Source: Mesomycoplasma ovipneumoniae ATCC 29419 (GTDB lineage Bacteria; Bacillota_I; Bacilli_A; Mycoplasmatales; Metamycoplasmataceae). Taken from it: 64,000 bases of DNA. Positions within the stretch are counted from its first letter, which is position 1. Every line of letters begins with the position of its first letter. Below are positions 11,668 through 21,147 of this stretch, piece after piece. Below the pieces are notes generated by a model, which had not been told where the DNA came from, ran no database searches, and was given only the letters and a program-made list of their open reading frames with translations. The translations under genes were made by a program, and so were the position numbers. The stretch spans positions 744,001-808,000 of the forward strand of contig NZ_CP118522.1 of NCBI RefSeq assembly GCF_028885435.1, given 5' to 3'.

Positions 11668-12226
11668 CCCGAGTTTCCCGTTTAATGAGATAATCTTAAG
11701 AAAGTGTCCGGTTTTGGCCACTTTCTTAACTTTTTTGGCAAACTCAGGAAAAATAACTATCAAAGCAAAAAAACTAAATTTTAAATCTACCACTCATGAA
11801 TGCAAAATCTACTTATTATCAAACTAAAAAAGGCTAAATTTTAACTTAAAAAGCAAAATTATGAAATGTTTAAACTACCTTTTTTAGTTAAAACGCTGAC
11901 AAAAACAATAAAAAAATACAACTACTATTTAAACTCAATGTAAAAAGAAAACTCGTTTTTATTTACAGCGAGCCTAAAAAAACATATGAAGTTTTGAAAG
12001 AACAATAACTAAAAGCCCTAAATTTATAGATTTCTAAACGGTTAAATTTACGGCATACCATCATATTTCAAAATATAATGGAAAAATTCGCGCTATCAAA
12101 GCACATTAGACAAAAAACATAACTAATTCCTCCCTTAATTCTAATATCAATTTATTAATTATTCTTAAGTTTTGTTTATTATAGCATAATTTTATTTTAG
12201 ACCAAGAATTTTTTTTTTTTTTTTTT
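11668..12226 (-). mobile_element. Dispersed TIR/promoter element, copy 1 (5' end truncated)
   Basis: Reverse-complement copy of the family at 16431-16977. Its right terminal repeat is at 11668-11689 (CCCGAGTTTCCCGTTTAATG on the plus strand). It has the conserved hairpins, an SD with a short ORF near 12130, -10 TATAAT at 12178-12183, -35 TTGGTC at 12200-12205 (16-bp spacing) and an A18 tract (T18 at 12209-12226 on the plus strand). The left terminal repeat and the terminator block are missing. It carries an extra ~150-bp internal segment, partly shared with copy 6. Its promoter points into the 3' end of the M23-type lipoprotein gene. Confidence 0.75.
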
Positions 12227-12263
12227 ACAGCAAATTTTGCGGCCTAATAAATAAAGGCTCTAA

Positions 12264-12290
12264 AAAATAAAAAACCCACGAATTTGTGGG
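12264..12290 (-). terminator. Terminator of the PTS IIB-IIA operon
   Basis: On the minus strand the stem is GCCCAC-AAATTC-GTGGG followed by TTTTTTATTTTTT, directly downstream of the PTS IIA stop. Confidence 0.8.
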
Positions 12291-12319
12291 CTTTTTAGAT
12301 TCAAATTTTAAAGAAAATG

Positions 12320-12799
12320 TTATGAATTAAGATATTTTGAAAAATCAACTTTTTCAAGGATGGCGATTATTTCTTCTTTTGATGTAGCTTTAATAATTTT
12401 GTCAATATTATCAACATCTTCAAAAGCGGCAACTATTTGGGGCAGGGCAACTGCGGTGTGAATGTCAGCGCTTGTTGCACCAAGAGTTATTAGAATTTGA
12501 ACAGGGCGACTATCTTGGTCGAAATAAAAAGGCTTATCAAAGACAACAAGTGAAAAACAGTCTTTAAATACGTCTTTTCCAGCCTCAGCATGCGGCATTG
12601 CCAAAAAAGGGGCTAATATATAATAAGGACCGTGTTCGATTGTTGAGTTGACTATCGACTCGACATAATTTGGGCTTATTAAGTTTTTTTCAATCAGCGG
12701 CTGACATGAGATTGCAATTGCTTCTTGCCAGGTTTGGGCTTTTTGATTAATTAAAATTGAATCATTTTCAATTAAATTTGTGAGTAAATTAACTGACAT
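12320..12799 (-). CDS. ulaC: PTS sugar transporter subunit IIA (ascorbate/mannitol type)
   Basis: 159 aa, a complete EIIA domain of the PTS_EIIA_2 fold. The motif MPHAEAG at His70 is the phosphorylated histidine that takes phosphate from HPr and passes it to IIB. Cytoplasmic. It starts 32 nt after the IIB stop and ends at a strong terminator, so IIB and IIA form one transcript. The separate single-domain architecture and the neighbouring UlaA-like IIC fit the L-ascorbate PTS, although in mycoplasmas the true sugar of this system is often not proven. Confidence 0.85.
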   Translation of the reverse strand: MSVNLLTNLIENDSILINQKAQTWQEAIAISCQPLIEKNLISPNYVESIVNSTIEHGPYYILAPFLAMPHAEAGKDVFKDCFSLVVFDKPFYFDQDSRPVQILITLGATSADIHTAVALPQIVAAFEDVDNIDKIIKATSKEEIIAILEKVDFSKYLNS

Positions 12800-12831
12800 A
12801 AGATTTTCTCCTAAATCAAAAAAAGATAAAT

Positions 12832-13122
12832 CTAAACAAGTTGCTCAAGAACTGGACTTAGTGCAGTTTTAATTTCATTTTCGTCCATTAAATTAGTTAC
12901 ACCAACAATTTTAGCTTTTTGGTTTGGGTTAAACTCACTAACAAGATGTTTTGAGGCGATAATTATATCTACTGAATTGGTTAGTCCTTTTGACTGACCC
13001 ATTGAAAGGGCCTCAACAGAGGCTTCAACCCCTAATTCCTTTACTATTTTTTGAACTTTCAACTTAATTATCATTGAAGTTCCCATTCCATTTCCACATG
13101 CAGCGACAATTTTTAATGACAT
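12832..13122 (-). CDS. ulaB: PTS sugar transporter subunit IIB (ascorbate type)
   Basis: 96 aa. The N-terminal loop ACGNGMGTSM with Cys9 is the phosphocysteine loop of the lactate/ascorbate-type EIIB. The start at 13122 follows AAAGGAG at a good distance; a longer in-frame extension upstream has no SD and is A/T-rich. It has its own -10 at 13183-13188, downstream of a terminator that closes the IIC gene, so IIB-IIA can be expressed apart from IIC. Confidence 0.88.
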   Translation of the reverse strand: MSLKIVAACGNGMGTSMIIKLKVQKIVKELGVEASVEALSMGQSKGLTNSVDIIIASKHLVSEFNPNQKAKIVGVTNLMDENEIKTALSPVLEQLV

Positions 13123-13182
13123 AATTACTCCTTTTTTTAGTACAAACAGACAAACAAAAATAATTTTTAATACTATTTTAAA

Positions 13183-13188
13183 ATTATA
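13183..13188 (-). promoter_or_regulatory. -10 box of the IIB-IIA operon
   Basis: TATAAT on the minus strand, about 60 nt before the IIB start. A TTGCTT lies about 15 bp upstream. It follows the IIC terminator hairpin. Confidence 0.5.
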
Positions 13189-13217
13189 TAACAATTTTGC
13201 AAAAAGCAAATAAAAAA

Positions 13218-13247
13218 ATCTCGGTTTTTGCAAGAACCGAGATTTTT
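13218..13247 (-). terminator. Hairpin terminator between IIC and IIB
   Basis: The stem AATCTCGGTT / AACCGAGATT with a short loop is flanked by A and T tracts on both sides, so it can terminate in either direction. It separates PTS IIC from IIB. Confidence 0.75.
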
Positions 13248-13283
13248 TGTACTAAAAGTATAAAAATGTCAAAAACTAAATAA

Positions 13284-15056
13284 TTAGGCTTGTTTTTCAA
13301 CTAAATCAACATTGACTTTCAGTAATTTTTGCAGTCATGTTTTTTTAGTTTGTTTTGTTGAGTCAACACCTTGGGCTAAAAGAATTAGACCAATAATTCC
13401 AACAAAAACAGTAATTCAACCTAAAACATAGTGGAATTGACCGATAATTAGACTAAGTCCGAAGAAGAGGTTTCAGTCACCCATTCCTAAAAATCCGGTT
13501 GTAACTGGATTTTGAACAACAGAAACTCCAGCCTCATTTTGAAGAACAGGAATTCCAACATCGCCAATATTTTGCACCAGTTTTAGACCAAATGAAATTA
13601 CAATAATTTCAAAAAATCCTATAATTGCCGGCACAATAAAGGCAGCTTTTCAACCTCCAGATGCATTAGCATAAACTCCCATTGCTCCTGAGTTGAAAAA
13701 TAGTGTAATAAAGAGTGGAATTGCAACTAGAGAATAATTATTTCCTGGAATTGCAGCAAGTCCGACTGCGACAAATACGGCCAAAAATTGCCCTAGAACC
13801 CCACCAAGGAATCCGTAAGTAACAGCATTAATTGAATATCCATAAGTAGCGGCAATGTCAATAGCAACAACAGCACCAGGGATTACTTTCTCAGAAATTC
13901 CGTGGAATGACTGTTGTAATTCAGTAACAAACATTCTAACACCAGTTATAATTGCAATTAAGGCAGCAATTATTCTGAGTGTTCCTCCTAAAATTAGGAA
14001 CACGAAGTTTGCGCCTTGGAATGTACTATTATTTCAAGCACTACCGATTTTCGCTGCTTCGCCGGCAAAGCCACTGTAAGTAGAATTAAGAGTATTTTCT
14101 ATACCGTGGTAGCCAATAATTATAGCAAATAAAACTGCAAAAAGAAGTAAAATAATTATTGTTTGTGTGAAAATGTTATCTTCAAAAATTTTGAGTGATT
14201 CAGGAAGTTTACGATTTTCAGCACTGTGTTCTTTGTTTCCAAAAAAGCGACCCATTTTGTAGCTAGTAAATAAAGTAAGCATTTGTTGGTGACCAACAGC
14301 AAAACCAGCATTTTGGGTAACAAGGTTAGTTATTTTTAAGGTAGCTACTGATGAAGTTGCCCAGTAAATTCCTAAAAATAAACCTGAAATAAGTACAAGT
14401 CCGACTTGAGATCCAGCAGAAATTGCCCCATCATCAAGCAACGGAATTGAACGGAATAAAATCATATATAAAAGTGCGGTTACAACTGTTGATTGCTGGA
14501 GCATAATATGTCCGGTAATCACAATTGAATTTGTGTTAGTGAACCTTTTTGCTAAAACCATTAAAATATTAACAATAAAAGCAGCAATGAAGGTGAATGA
14601 TGCTAAGGTAAGAAAGTTATTTGCTTGTCCAAAGCCTGTTTGAAGAAAATTCTCAGCAGAAGTTCAGCCCAAATAAGGATCAAGCGGAACAACACCACCG
14701 GATTTAATAGCTCCAATTGCATCAAAAACTGGACGAGCCAGACCAACTAGCCCACCTGCTCCAATTGACAAAAGGAAAATTCCAATAGCGGTCTTTAGAG
14801 CTCCAAGAAATGCATCGCGACCACCACGGCCTAAAACAAGATAACCAACAAAAACCAAAGACCCAAGCAAAAGTGCATTTTGTCTTAAATAGTTATCAAG
14901 ATAAACCACTCGAACAAGGAAAACAAGAGCAGTTGAAAAACTCTCGCCATTGTGTCCCATTCGAACACCGAGGGTGATCCCGATAATTAAAAGGTTAACA
15001 AACAAGAAAATAAGTAGGCCAAAAAGTAATTTATTATTTTTTTTACTAAGCGACAT
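13284..15056 (-). CDS. ulaA: PTS ascorbate-type transporter subunit IIC
   Basis: 590 aa, a multi-pass membrane permease of the SgaT/UlaA family. It starts with KNNKLLFGLLIFLFV and carries more than ten hydrophobic segments. Family-typical stretches include GRGGRDAFLGALKTAIGIFLL, GHQQM, and a region near residue 370 reading GVRMFVTELQQSFHGISEKVIPGAVVAID that closely resembles UlaA. TGA codons at 14664, 14033 and 13649 are Trp. It is somewhat longer than the ~465-aa E. coli UlaA because of extra loops and a C-terminal tail. It follows the lactonase gene on the same strand by 72 nt and ends before a terminator. Confidence 0.9.
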
Positions 15057-15128
15057 TTTATTTCCTTTCTTAAAAATTTTTTTTAAAAATTTAAACTAAC
15101 AAAATAGTTTTGTTAGAATTTAAAATCG

Positions 15129-16190
15129 CTAGATTTTAAAGGTTTTTTTGAGTTCTAGTATGTACTCAGGAAGAATTGACGGATCAAATTTTCGCGGCTG
15201 ATCAAAGGTCAATATTTCGGCTGGATTGTTAATCAAAATATCATCAATTGCTTGCTGACTAACACCAACTTGTCTTAAAAGTGGAATAAACCGATCAAAA
15301 AGATAAGCAAATCCATGGCTCATTTTCCCTTTTAGCATTCCGTAGTTTTTCTGATATAAAACCCGGCCTGCATCAAGTGATAAAGTTATATGCTTTTGGA
15401 GTCCAAGATCAACTAGATATTTAATGTTTTCGGCTAAGGTTGCATCAGTATAATACTTAACACGATCAGGGCCATCAAAACACAAAGTTACACCTAATTC
15501 CTTGATTATTTTTGCATAATAATACTTGTCAGGATTTTTATTTAAGTGTGAAAGCTGAATTTTACGCGGATTAGCACCAAAATCAATTAAATATTTAGCA
15601 GCCTCATAAGCCATTGTTCCTAGTTGGGTGTGAACCAAAATTGGCGCACCGGTTTCAATTGAGGCTCTTGCAGCGACTTCCAAAGATTTTAACTCAAGAC
15701 GATCAATTGCCCCATAACCTGTTCCGGCTTTAATTATTCCCGCTTTTGCCTTGGAACGTTTAACAACTGGGCCAGAATAATTATACTCATCCATTCCTTG
15801 GGTTATTTCGGCAACAACCATTTTGGTAATTTCATCAGTTGGAACAAGCGCGAGTCAAGAAGCACCTTTGTCATAAAAAGCGGCCTTGTGGAAACCGGTG
15901 GACATAATAATATGAACTTTACCAGCTAATTCCTGGGCGATTTCGAGCATGCGATAAACATCTCTACCAACATTTGGCGGGTCCATTGTTACCAATGTTT
16001 TCCCGCCACGAGCTGCAAATTCGAGTGATTCGGCAATTGCAGCTTCGTTTGAAAGCATCACAAAATCAGGGTGTTCATGAGCTTCAGGGCCATAATTTTT
16101 AATTAAATGGTCATGACAGTCAACGACCCCTAACTCTGAGGGACAAATATCTCCTAAAACAGTTCTAGAAAATTTTTCCGTATTTTGCAT
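15129..16190 (-). CDS. Phosphotriesterase-family lactonase (sugar lactone phosphate hydrolase)
   Basis: 353 aa, an amidohydrolase-fold TIM barrel of the PTE family. VDCHDHLI is the metal-binding HxH, followed by ILVHTQLG, IQLSHLNKNPD and LSLDAGRV, which carry the further His ligands and the catalytic Asp. Members of this family in Mycoplasma synoviae and streptococci have been shown to hydrolyse pentonolactone-5-phosphates (D-xylono- and L-arabino-1,4-lactone-5-phosphate). Its position in front of an ascorbate-type IIC supports a role on a lactone phosphate imported by that PTS; this is inference. The start at MQNTEK was chosen over an upstream GTG. A Trp-TGA lies near 15855. -10 TATAAT is at 16267-16272. 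Confidence 0.82.
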
Positions 16191-16266
16191 TAAAAATTTT
16201 TTTCCTTTCTTTAGTTTTAAAGTCAACACTTAACAAATAAAATTTGTTTTTAAAATATATTTTTTA

Positions 16267-16272
16267 TTATAC
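16267..16272 (-). promoter_or_regulatory. -10 box of the lactonase-IIC operon
   Basis: TATAAT on the minus strand within GTGGTATAATAAAA, about 80 nt upstream of the lactonase start. Confidence 0.5.
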
Positions 16273-16360
16273 CACTTTTTTGAGCGAATGTGAAAAAAGC
16301 AAAACAAAAAAATGTTTTGCGTTTATAAATAACTATATTAAGCTTCGTTAAGCTTCTTTG

Positions 16361-16430
16361 AAAATATAAAATCCGTATTATTTTAACAAAAAAATAAAAA
16401 ATAAAAACTAAAAATTTTTGGAATTTTCCT
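16361..16430. repeat. Left direct duplication flanking element copy 2
   Basis: About 70 bp matching 16978-17045 on the other side of the element, sharing CGTATTATTTTAA and the ACTAAAAATTTT block. The sequence is derived from the terminator region of the lipoprotein gene at 17.1 kb, so the element sits exactly between two copies of target DNA. Confidence 0.65.
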
Positions 16431-16977
16431 GAGCTTGACAGTTTGATAGAAAAAATTCACTTTTTATTGAGTATAAAAACACAAAAATACCCGTAAATCC
16501 GTGTTTTTTGACACTAAAACCTTAATCTTTATTATTTAAAATTACCCTTTTGCAAAAAAAAAAAAAAAAATGCTTGGTTCAAGAAAAAATTATGTTATAA
16601 TAACTCTCACTTAAGAATAATTAATAAATGAATATTAGAATTAAGGAGGAATTACTTATGTTTTTTGCCATACTAAAATCAGATAGTGCGGATTATCCAT
16701 TATATTTTTAAATATGATGGAATGCCTTAAATTTACCCGTTTAGAAATCTAAAATTTATGGCTTTTAATTATTGTTCTTTCAAAACTTCATATATTTTTT
16801 TAGGCTCAGTTTAAATAAAAACGAGTTTTCTATTTGCATTGAGTTTAAATAGCAGTTGTATTTTTTTATGATTTTGCCAGTGTTTTAAAGTAGGTAATTA
16901 ACTTTTGCCAAAAAAGTTAAAAAGCTAAAAACCGGACAATTTTTTTAAGATTACCTCACCAAACTGAGAAACTCGGG
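16431..16977 (+). mobile_element. Dispersed TIR/promoter element, copy 2 (complete)
   Basis: 547 bp, between left end GAGCTTGACAGTTTGATAG and right end CAAACTGAGAAACTCGGG, which are imperfect inverted repeats. In order it holds a small terminator hairpin with T run near 16490-16510, an A17 tract (16554-16570), -35 TTGGTT (16574-16579), -10 TATAAT (16596-16601), SD AAGGAGGA, a 17-aa leader ORF, and three hairpins (16697-16720, 16722-16765 and 16800-16840). No transposase is encoded. The promoter points into the 3' end of the lipoprotein gene at 17100. Confidence 0.8.
16658..16711 (+). CDS. 17-aa leader peptide inside element copy 2
   Basis: MFFAILKSDSADYPLYF, preceded by AAGGAGGA at optimal distance and a promoter ~57 nt upstream. 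The same frame is kept in copy 3 (MFFAIKKSENANYPLCF), but in copies 1, 4, 5 and 6 it stops after about 4 codons. The C-terminal codons overlap the first stem of a conserved hairpin, an arrangement like an attenuator. Translation is unproven. Confidence 0.35.
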   Translation: MFFAILKSDSADYPLYF

Positions 16978-17015
16978 AAAATATATAAAATGCGTATTAT
17001 TTTAAGAAAAAAAAT

Positions 17016-17048
17016 AAAAACTAAAAATTTTGCGAATTTTTAGTTTTT
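17016..17048 (-). terminator. Terminator of lipoprotein 1
   Basis: The inverted repeat AAAAACTAAAAATT / AATTTTTAGTTTTT with a TTGCG-type loop lies just downstream of the minus-strand lipoprotein gene. It could act in both directions. Confidence 0.6.
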
Positions 17049-17099
17049 ACAAACAGCAGAATTTCTATTTTTTTTTAAAATTACCGCTAATTTAAGTTT

Positions 17100-18932
17100 T
17101 TATTGATTAATTAATGTTAGTAATTTTTCAGGAGTTTCGGCTTTACTATTTTCGAATTTTGTTGATTCAATTAGTGAATCTGTAATTGTTGCCGAAATTT
17201 TTGCTTCTCTAAAATTACCATTATCACTTAGAATTTTAACTTTGGATGCATCTTCTTTAAAAGCATTAAGCATTGATTCCATTGAAATTATAACTGATCT
17301 GAGATTTGCCATTTTTTCATACAAACTTCAGTCGATTTTTTTGGCATCTTCGCCAACTAGTTCAATACTTTTTTTGTTATTAGATTCAAATTCAACAATT
17401 TTATCATAGTATTCTTTATATTTTTTCTTTACTTGTTCCAATTTTTCTTGAGTTACAACCGCTTTTGTAGGAAGGAAATAACCAGTATTTTCCATTAAAT
17501 AATCAGCATTATCGACCATTGTTCCGGGTTTGTCAATATCATTTTGACCAGTAAAGAGTCATTCTAAAAATTTAATTGCTGCTTTATTAATTTTTTCTGT
17601 GTCAGTTTTAATTGGAATTAGGGATGATCCACCTGAGTTATAGACAAAAAATTGAGAATCTTTGCGTGACTTTAATGGTTGGTTTGTTGTGAATACGTCA
17701 TTAAATGTTGCAAAACCTTTGGCAAGTTCAGGGGCGCTTTTCGCGAATAAGCTACGGGTTGTTGCTGTGTCAATTGATTGCTTAATTCCAACTCCAGGAA
17801 CATAGCCAAAAACGGTACGATATTGAAGAATATCATGACTTCCTCATTCACCAATGCTGTCTTTTTTCTTAAAGTTTTTAAACTGAAATGCTTGCAAAAT
17901 TTTGGTTTTTTGATCTACTTTTTGTTCGATTTTTTTGTTAGTTTTTGTAAATTTTTCGTAAGTTTTTTTAAATTCATCTTGCAAGGATGTATCTGTCGCA
18001 ATATTAAAAGTTAAATCTTTACCTTTTGCTTCTCAGAATTTTTTACCTGATTTTGAAATAATATTTTTGTGGAAAACTAGACCTGAATAGTCAATATCAA
18101 AAATAGACGCATTTTCTGTATTTTCATCAATTTTTGCATCAGCTTTTAATTTTACACCGTCAATAAATTTAGTTGAAAACTCAAGTGCTTCTTCAATATT
18201 TGAAAAAGTATCATAATTTACGTTTAAATCTTTGAAAATTTCAGCAGATTTTACTTCAAGATTGCTAAAAAAACTGTTTTCAGGAGTCGAGTTTCCTTTT
18301 TGAGCTGATTCTTGTGCTTTTTTGTAAATTTCGGCTGACTCATCAACTTTTCCGCCACCTTTTTTTACTAAGTCAAAAATAATCCGTAAATTATCAAGGT
18401 TAAATCCAAGTGCATCAACATCATTTACGTTAAAAGGAATGTTATAAAACTTATTTTCGCCAAAATTAAATGAATTGTATTTTCCTACAATTTGATCAGT
18501 GAATATTCCTGGCTTCAATTTATCACTTGTTATTTCTAAAAGTCGATTACGTTCTTGTAAAACACTCGCAGTTGAAGAATCCCCTAAAACAATTGATGGA
18601 AGTTGATCTGAATTTGTGTCCAGTAATTTTTTAATGTTTTCGGTTGTTTGTTGTTGAGTTACTGCTTTTGACTCATCACTCAAAACAAGTCTAACTGGTG
18701 CAAAATCAGGATCATCTTTAAACTTTTGGTTGTAATAAGGGATTAATCCTTTTTGATTTTTACCATAAACATTAAGTCCAAAAATTAATGGTCAAAAAGG
18801 ACCTTGACTTGTTGTCATAACAACTTGAGTTTTTGGATCAATTGTATTCTCGCTTACTCCACAGGCGCTCGCAATTAAGAAAAGACTTGGTGAGGTAAGT
18901 AACAAAGGTTTAAAAAATTTTTTAAAATTCAT
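17100..18932 (-). CDS. ABC transporter solute-binding lipoprotein 1
   Basis: 610 aa. Starts MNFKKFFKPLL with a lipobox IASAC, so surface-anchored. The body has the look of extracellular solute-binding lipoproteins that accompany Ugp/Mal-type ABC importers (P68-like surface lipoproteins of mycoplasmas): a TTSQGPFWPL N-terminal strand, the IVLGDSSTASVLQE region and a C-terminal FLEWLFTGQNDIDKPG block. TGA codons near 18032, 17852, 17327 and elsewhere are Trp. It is divergent from, and 138 bp away from, the ATPase and permease genes, so it is presumably their binding component. A near copy lies at 24600-26429 and a fragment at 7546. Substrate unknown; glycerol, G3P or sugars are candidates by analogy. 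Confidence 0.82.
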
Positions 18933-19070
18933 ATATTTCTCACTTTTTCTAATTTTATGAAATTTTTTTCAGAAATATCAATAATTAAATATTAGTTATT
19001 TATAATTTTAATAAAAATAACTATACAACATTTACAAAAAAATTTTGAAAAAAAGGTAAAATTTTTTAAT

Positions 19071-20231
19071 ATGAATCACTTAACAATTGCTATAAGTATT
19101 AAAAACCTTATATTTTCGTATGATAAAAAGGCTTTTCTTAAAATTAATGATCTCGAAATACCAGCAAATAATATTATTACAATTTTGGGACCCTCAGGTG
19201 CAGGAAAGTCCACTTTCCTTAATATTTTAGCGGGTTTTTTACCAGTAAAGACAGGTATTGAATACCATGAAAAATTCAAAAACTTTGGCTATATAATGCA
19301 GAAAAACAACTTATATGAAGAAATTTCGGTAAAGAAAAATCTTTGGATTAGTGCTAAAAATTCGCCTGAATGAACCTCAAAAGTGTGAAAATTGAGCTGG
19401 GAAAATTTCAAAAAAGATAAAAATAGTCAAGATTTTAGCGACTCTCTCGGAAATTTGCTTTCAAACAAATCTACTTTAGGCGTACAAAAGGTTATAAAAA
19501 AATTCAAATTTTACTTTTATATATTGAAAAATATAAAATTTTATATTTTTTTCCTAAAATTTAGAAAAAAATATTTCGAAAAAGAAGTCCTAAATGTGTT
19601 AAAAGCCTTAGAAATTGACGACATTTTTTTAAAAAAAGCCAAAAATATTAGTGGGGGTCAGCAACAGCGCGTGGCTTTTGCCAAATCAATTATAAAAGGG
19701 GATAATTTAGTTTTAATGGATGAACCTTTTTCATCACTTGATGCAAAAATTAAGGAATCAACTATTAAATTATTACTTAAAATCAAACAAGAATTTAACA
19801 TGACAATCGTTTTAGTAACTCACGACCAAACTGATGCAATGAAAATTAGTGACAAAATTATTCTTTTAAATAAAGGGGAAATTTTGCAATATTCTAATCC
19901 AGAAGAACTTTTTGAAAATCCTCAGTCTATTTTTGCCGCAAAATTTATTGGAATGCCAGAAATAAATTTTATTGAAAAACAAGGAGAAATTGAATATTAT
20001 ATCCGTTCTAAATACATTAAAATTTCAAGCACATCTGAACCAACCAATGGAAAAGTTTTCTATAAAAAAAATATTGCAGATAATTTTTATTACCAAATTC
20101 ATGATACTGAAAAAAATATCGACCTTGAAATTATAAGTCCTATTGATATTCAAGGTGAAAATGTAAAAATAGAATATAATAAAGATAAAATTTTTGCTTT
20201 TGACAAAGGCGGAAATCGTGTTAATAGTTAA
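19071..20231 (+). CDS. ABC importer ATP-binding protein (UgpC/MalK type)
   Basis: 386 aa. Walker A GPSGAGKST, signature ISGGQQQRVAF, Walker B NLVLMDEPFSSLD and the switch His in VTHDQTDAMKI are all present. The C-terminal ~120 residues form the extra OB-like regulatory domain of CUT1-type ATPases. A ~75-residue insertion rich in Lys/Phe/Tyr sits between Walker A and the signature (about residues 105-180), typical of some mycoplasma ATPases. It overlaps the first permease by 14 bp. With the permeases and the divergent lipoprotein it forms a complete importer. Confidence 0.88.
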
Positions 20232-21147
20232 TAAAGAGTCCGTAAAAACAGTTCTTTTTCACAAAAATACAAAAGCAATCTTACTTATAGGACCGCTATT
20301 TATTTTTCTTTTTATTTTTTCAGTCTACCCAATTCTGGATTCATTATTTAACTCTTTTAATGTCGGATCTGGCCAAAACAAACATTTAGGATTTGACAAT
20401 TTTAGAGAATTATTTGCAAAATCAAATTTTAATGACGCCCTAAGAAACAGCACTTTACTATTTTTTATTAGCTCACCGATTGCACTTTTTCTAGGATTTA
20501 TTATTGCAATTTTGCTCTCAAAACTTAAGATTAAATTTCTTAGAATGTTAATAATAACCGGACTTTATTCCCAGTTTTTCATTTCATCTTTTGCAATTGG
20601 GACTGCTTTTTCTTTCCTTTTTGGTCAAAAAAATGTCTTTGCAAAAATGTTGAATCTAAATTTTTCATTTGTCGGCGGAGACAATAAAATTGATTTAATT
20701 TGACTATATTTAATTTATCAACTCTGAAGGGCAATCCCTTTTAATTCAGTGCTTTTTTTCTTTGCAATTTCGAGCATTCATACAAAATATCAAAAAAATT
20801 TACAAATTGACAGAATTAACCTAAAAGATAAGATTTTTAACCTTTATTTTAAGGAAATTGGTAATCAATTTTTAGTCATTGCCTACACAAACTTCATTTT
20901 TGCAACAATGCTATACCCAAATGTTATTACAGGCGACATAAATTTGGATCTAAATAGAGGCCACACTCTTGCTTCATATATTTTGTCTTCAAGCGATAAT
21001 TCAGGACTCCAATCTGCCGTAAGTTTAATGACTTTCTTTTATCTTTTAGCAGTTTTTTCAACCTTTATTATTTTTAGACCAAAAACATGGAAAAAAATGT
21101 TAAAACTTATTAAAAATAAAAGGAGTAAAAATGTCATTAAAATTTAA
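20218..21147 (+). CDS. ABC importer permease 1 (MalF/UgpA type)
   Basis: 309 aa with six or so membrane segments; begins in the typical way with LFIFLFIFSVYPILDSLFNSF and a GFDNFRELF motif. The GTG start at 20218 has AAGGCGG upstream and overlaps the ATPase stop, indicating translational coupling. The usual EAA loop is poorly conserved (region IHTKYQKNLQIDRINLKDK). Trp-TGA codons occur at 20701 and 20725. Binding-protein-dependent permease of the inner membrane. Confidence 0.8.

Noticed and set aside
11608-11793. 61-aa minus-strand ORF between the M23-type gene and element copy 1
   Set aside because: Runs across the element boundary and is not kept in other copies.
16378-16600. Replication origin suggested by A/T runs and repeats
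   Set aside because: No DnaA-box cluster, dnaA or dnaN nearby; the A/T tracts belong to the dispersed element.
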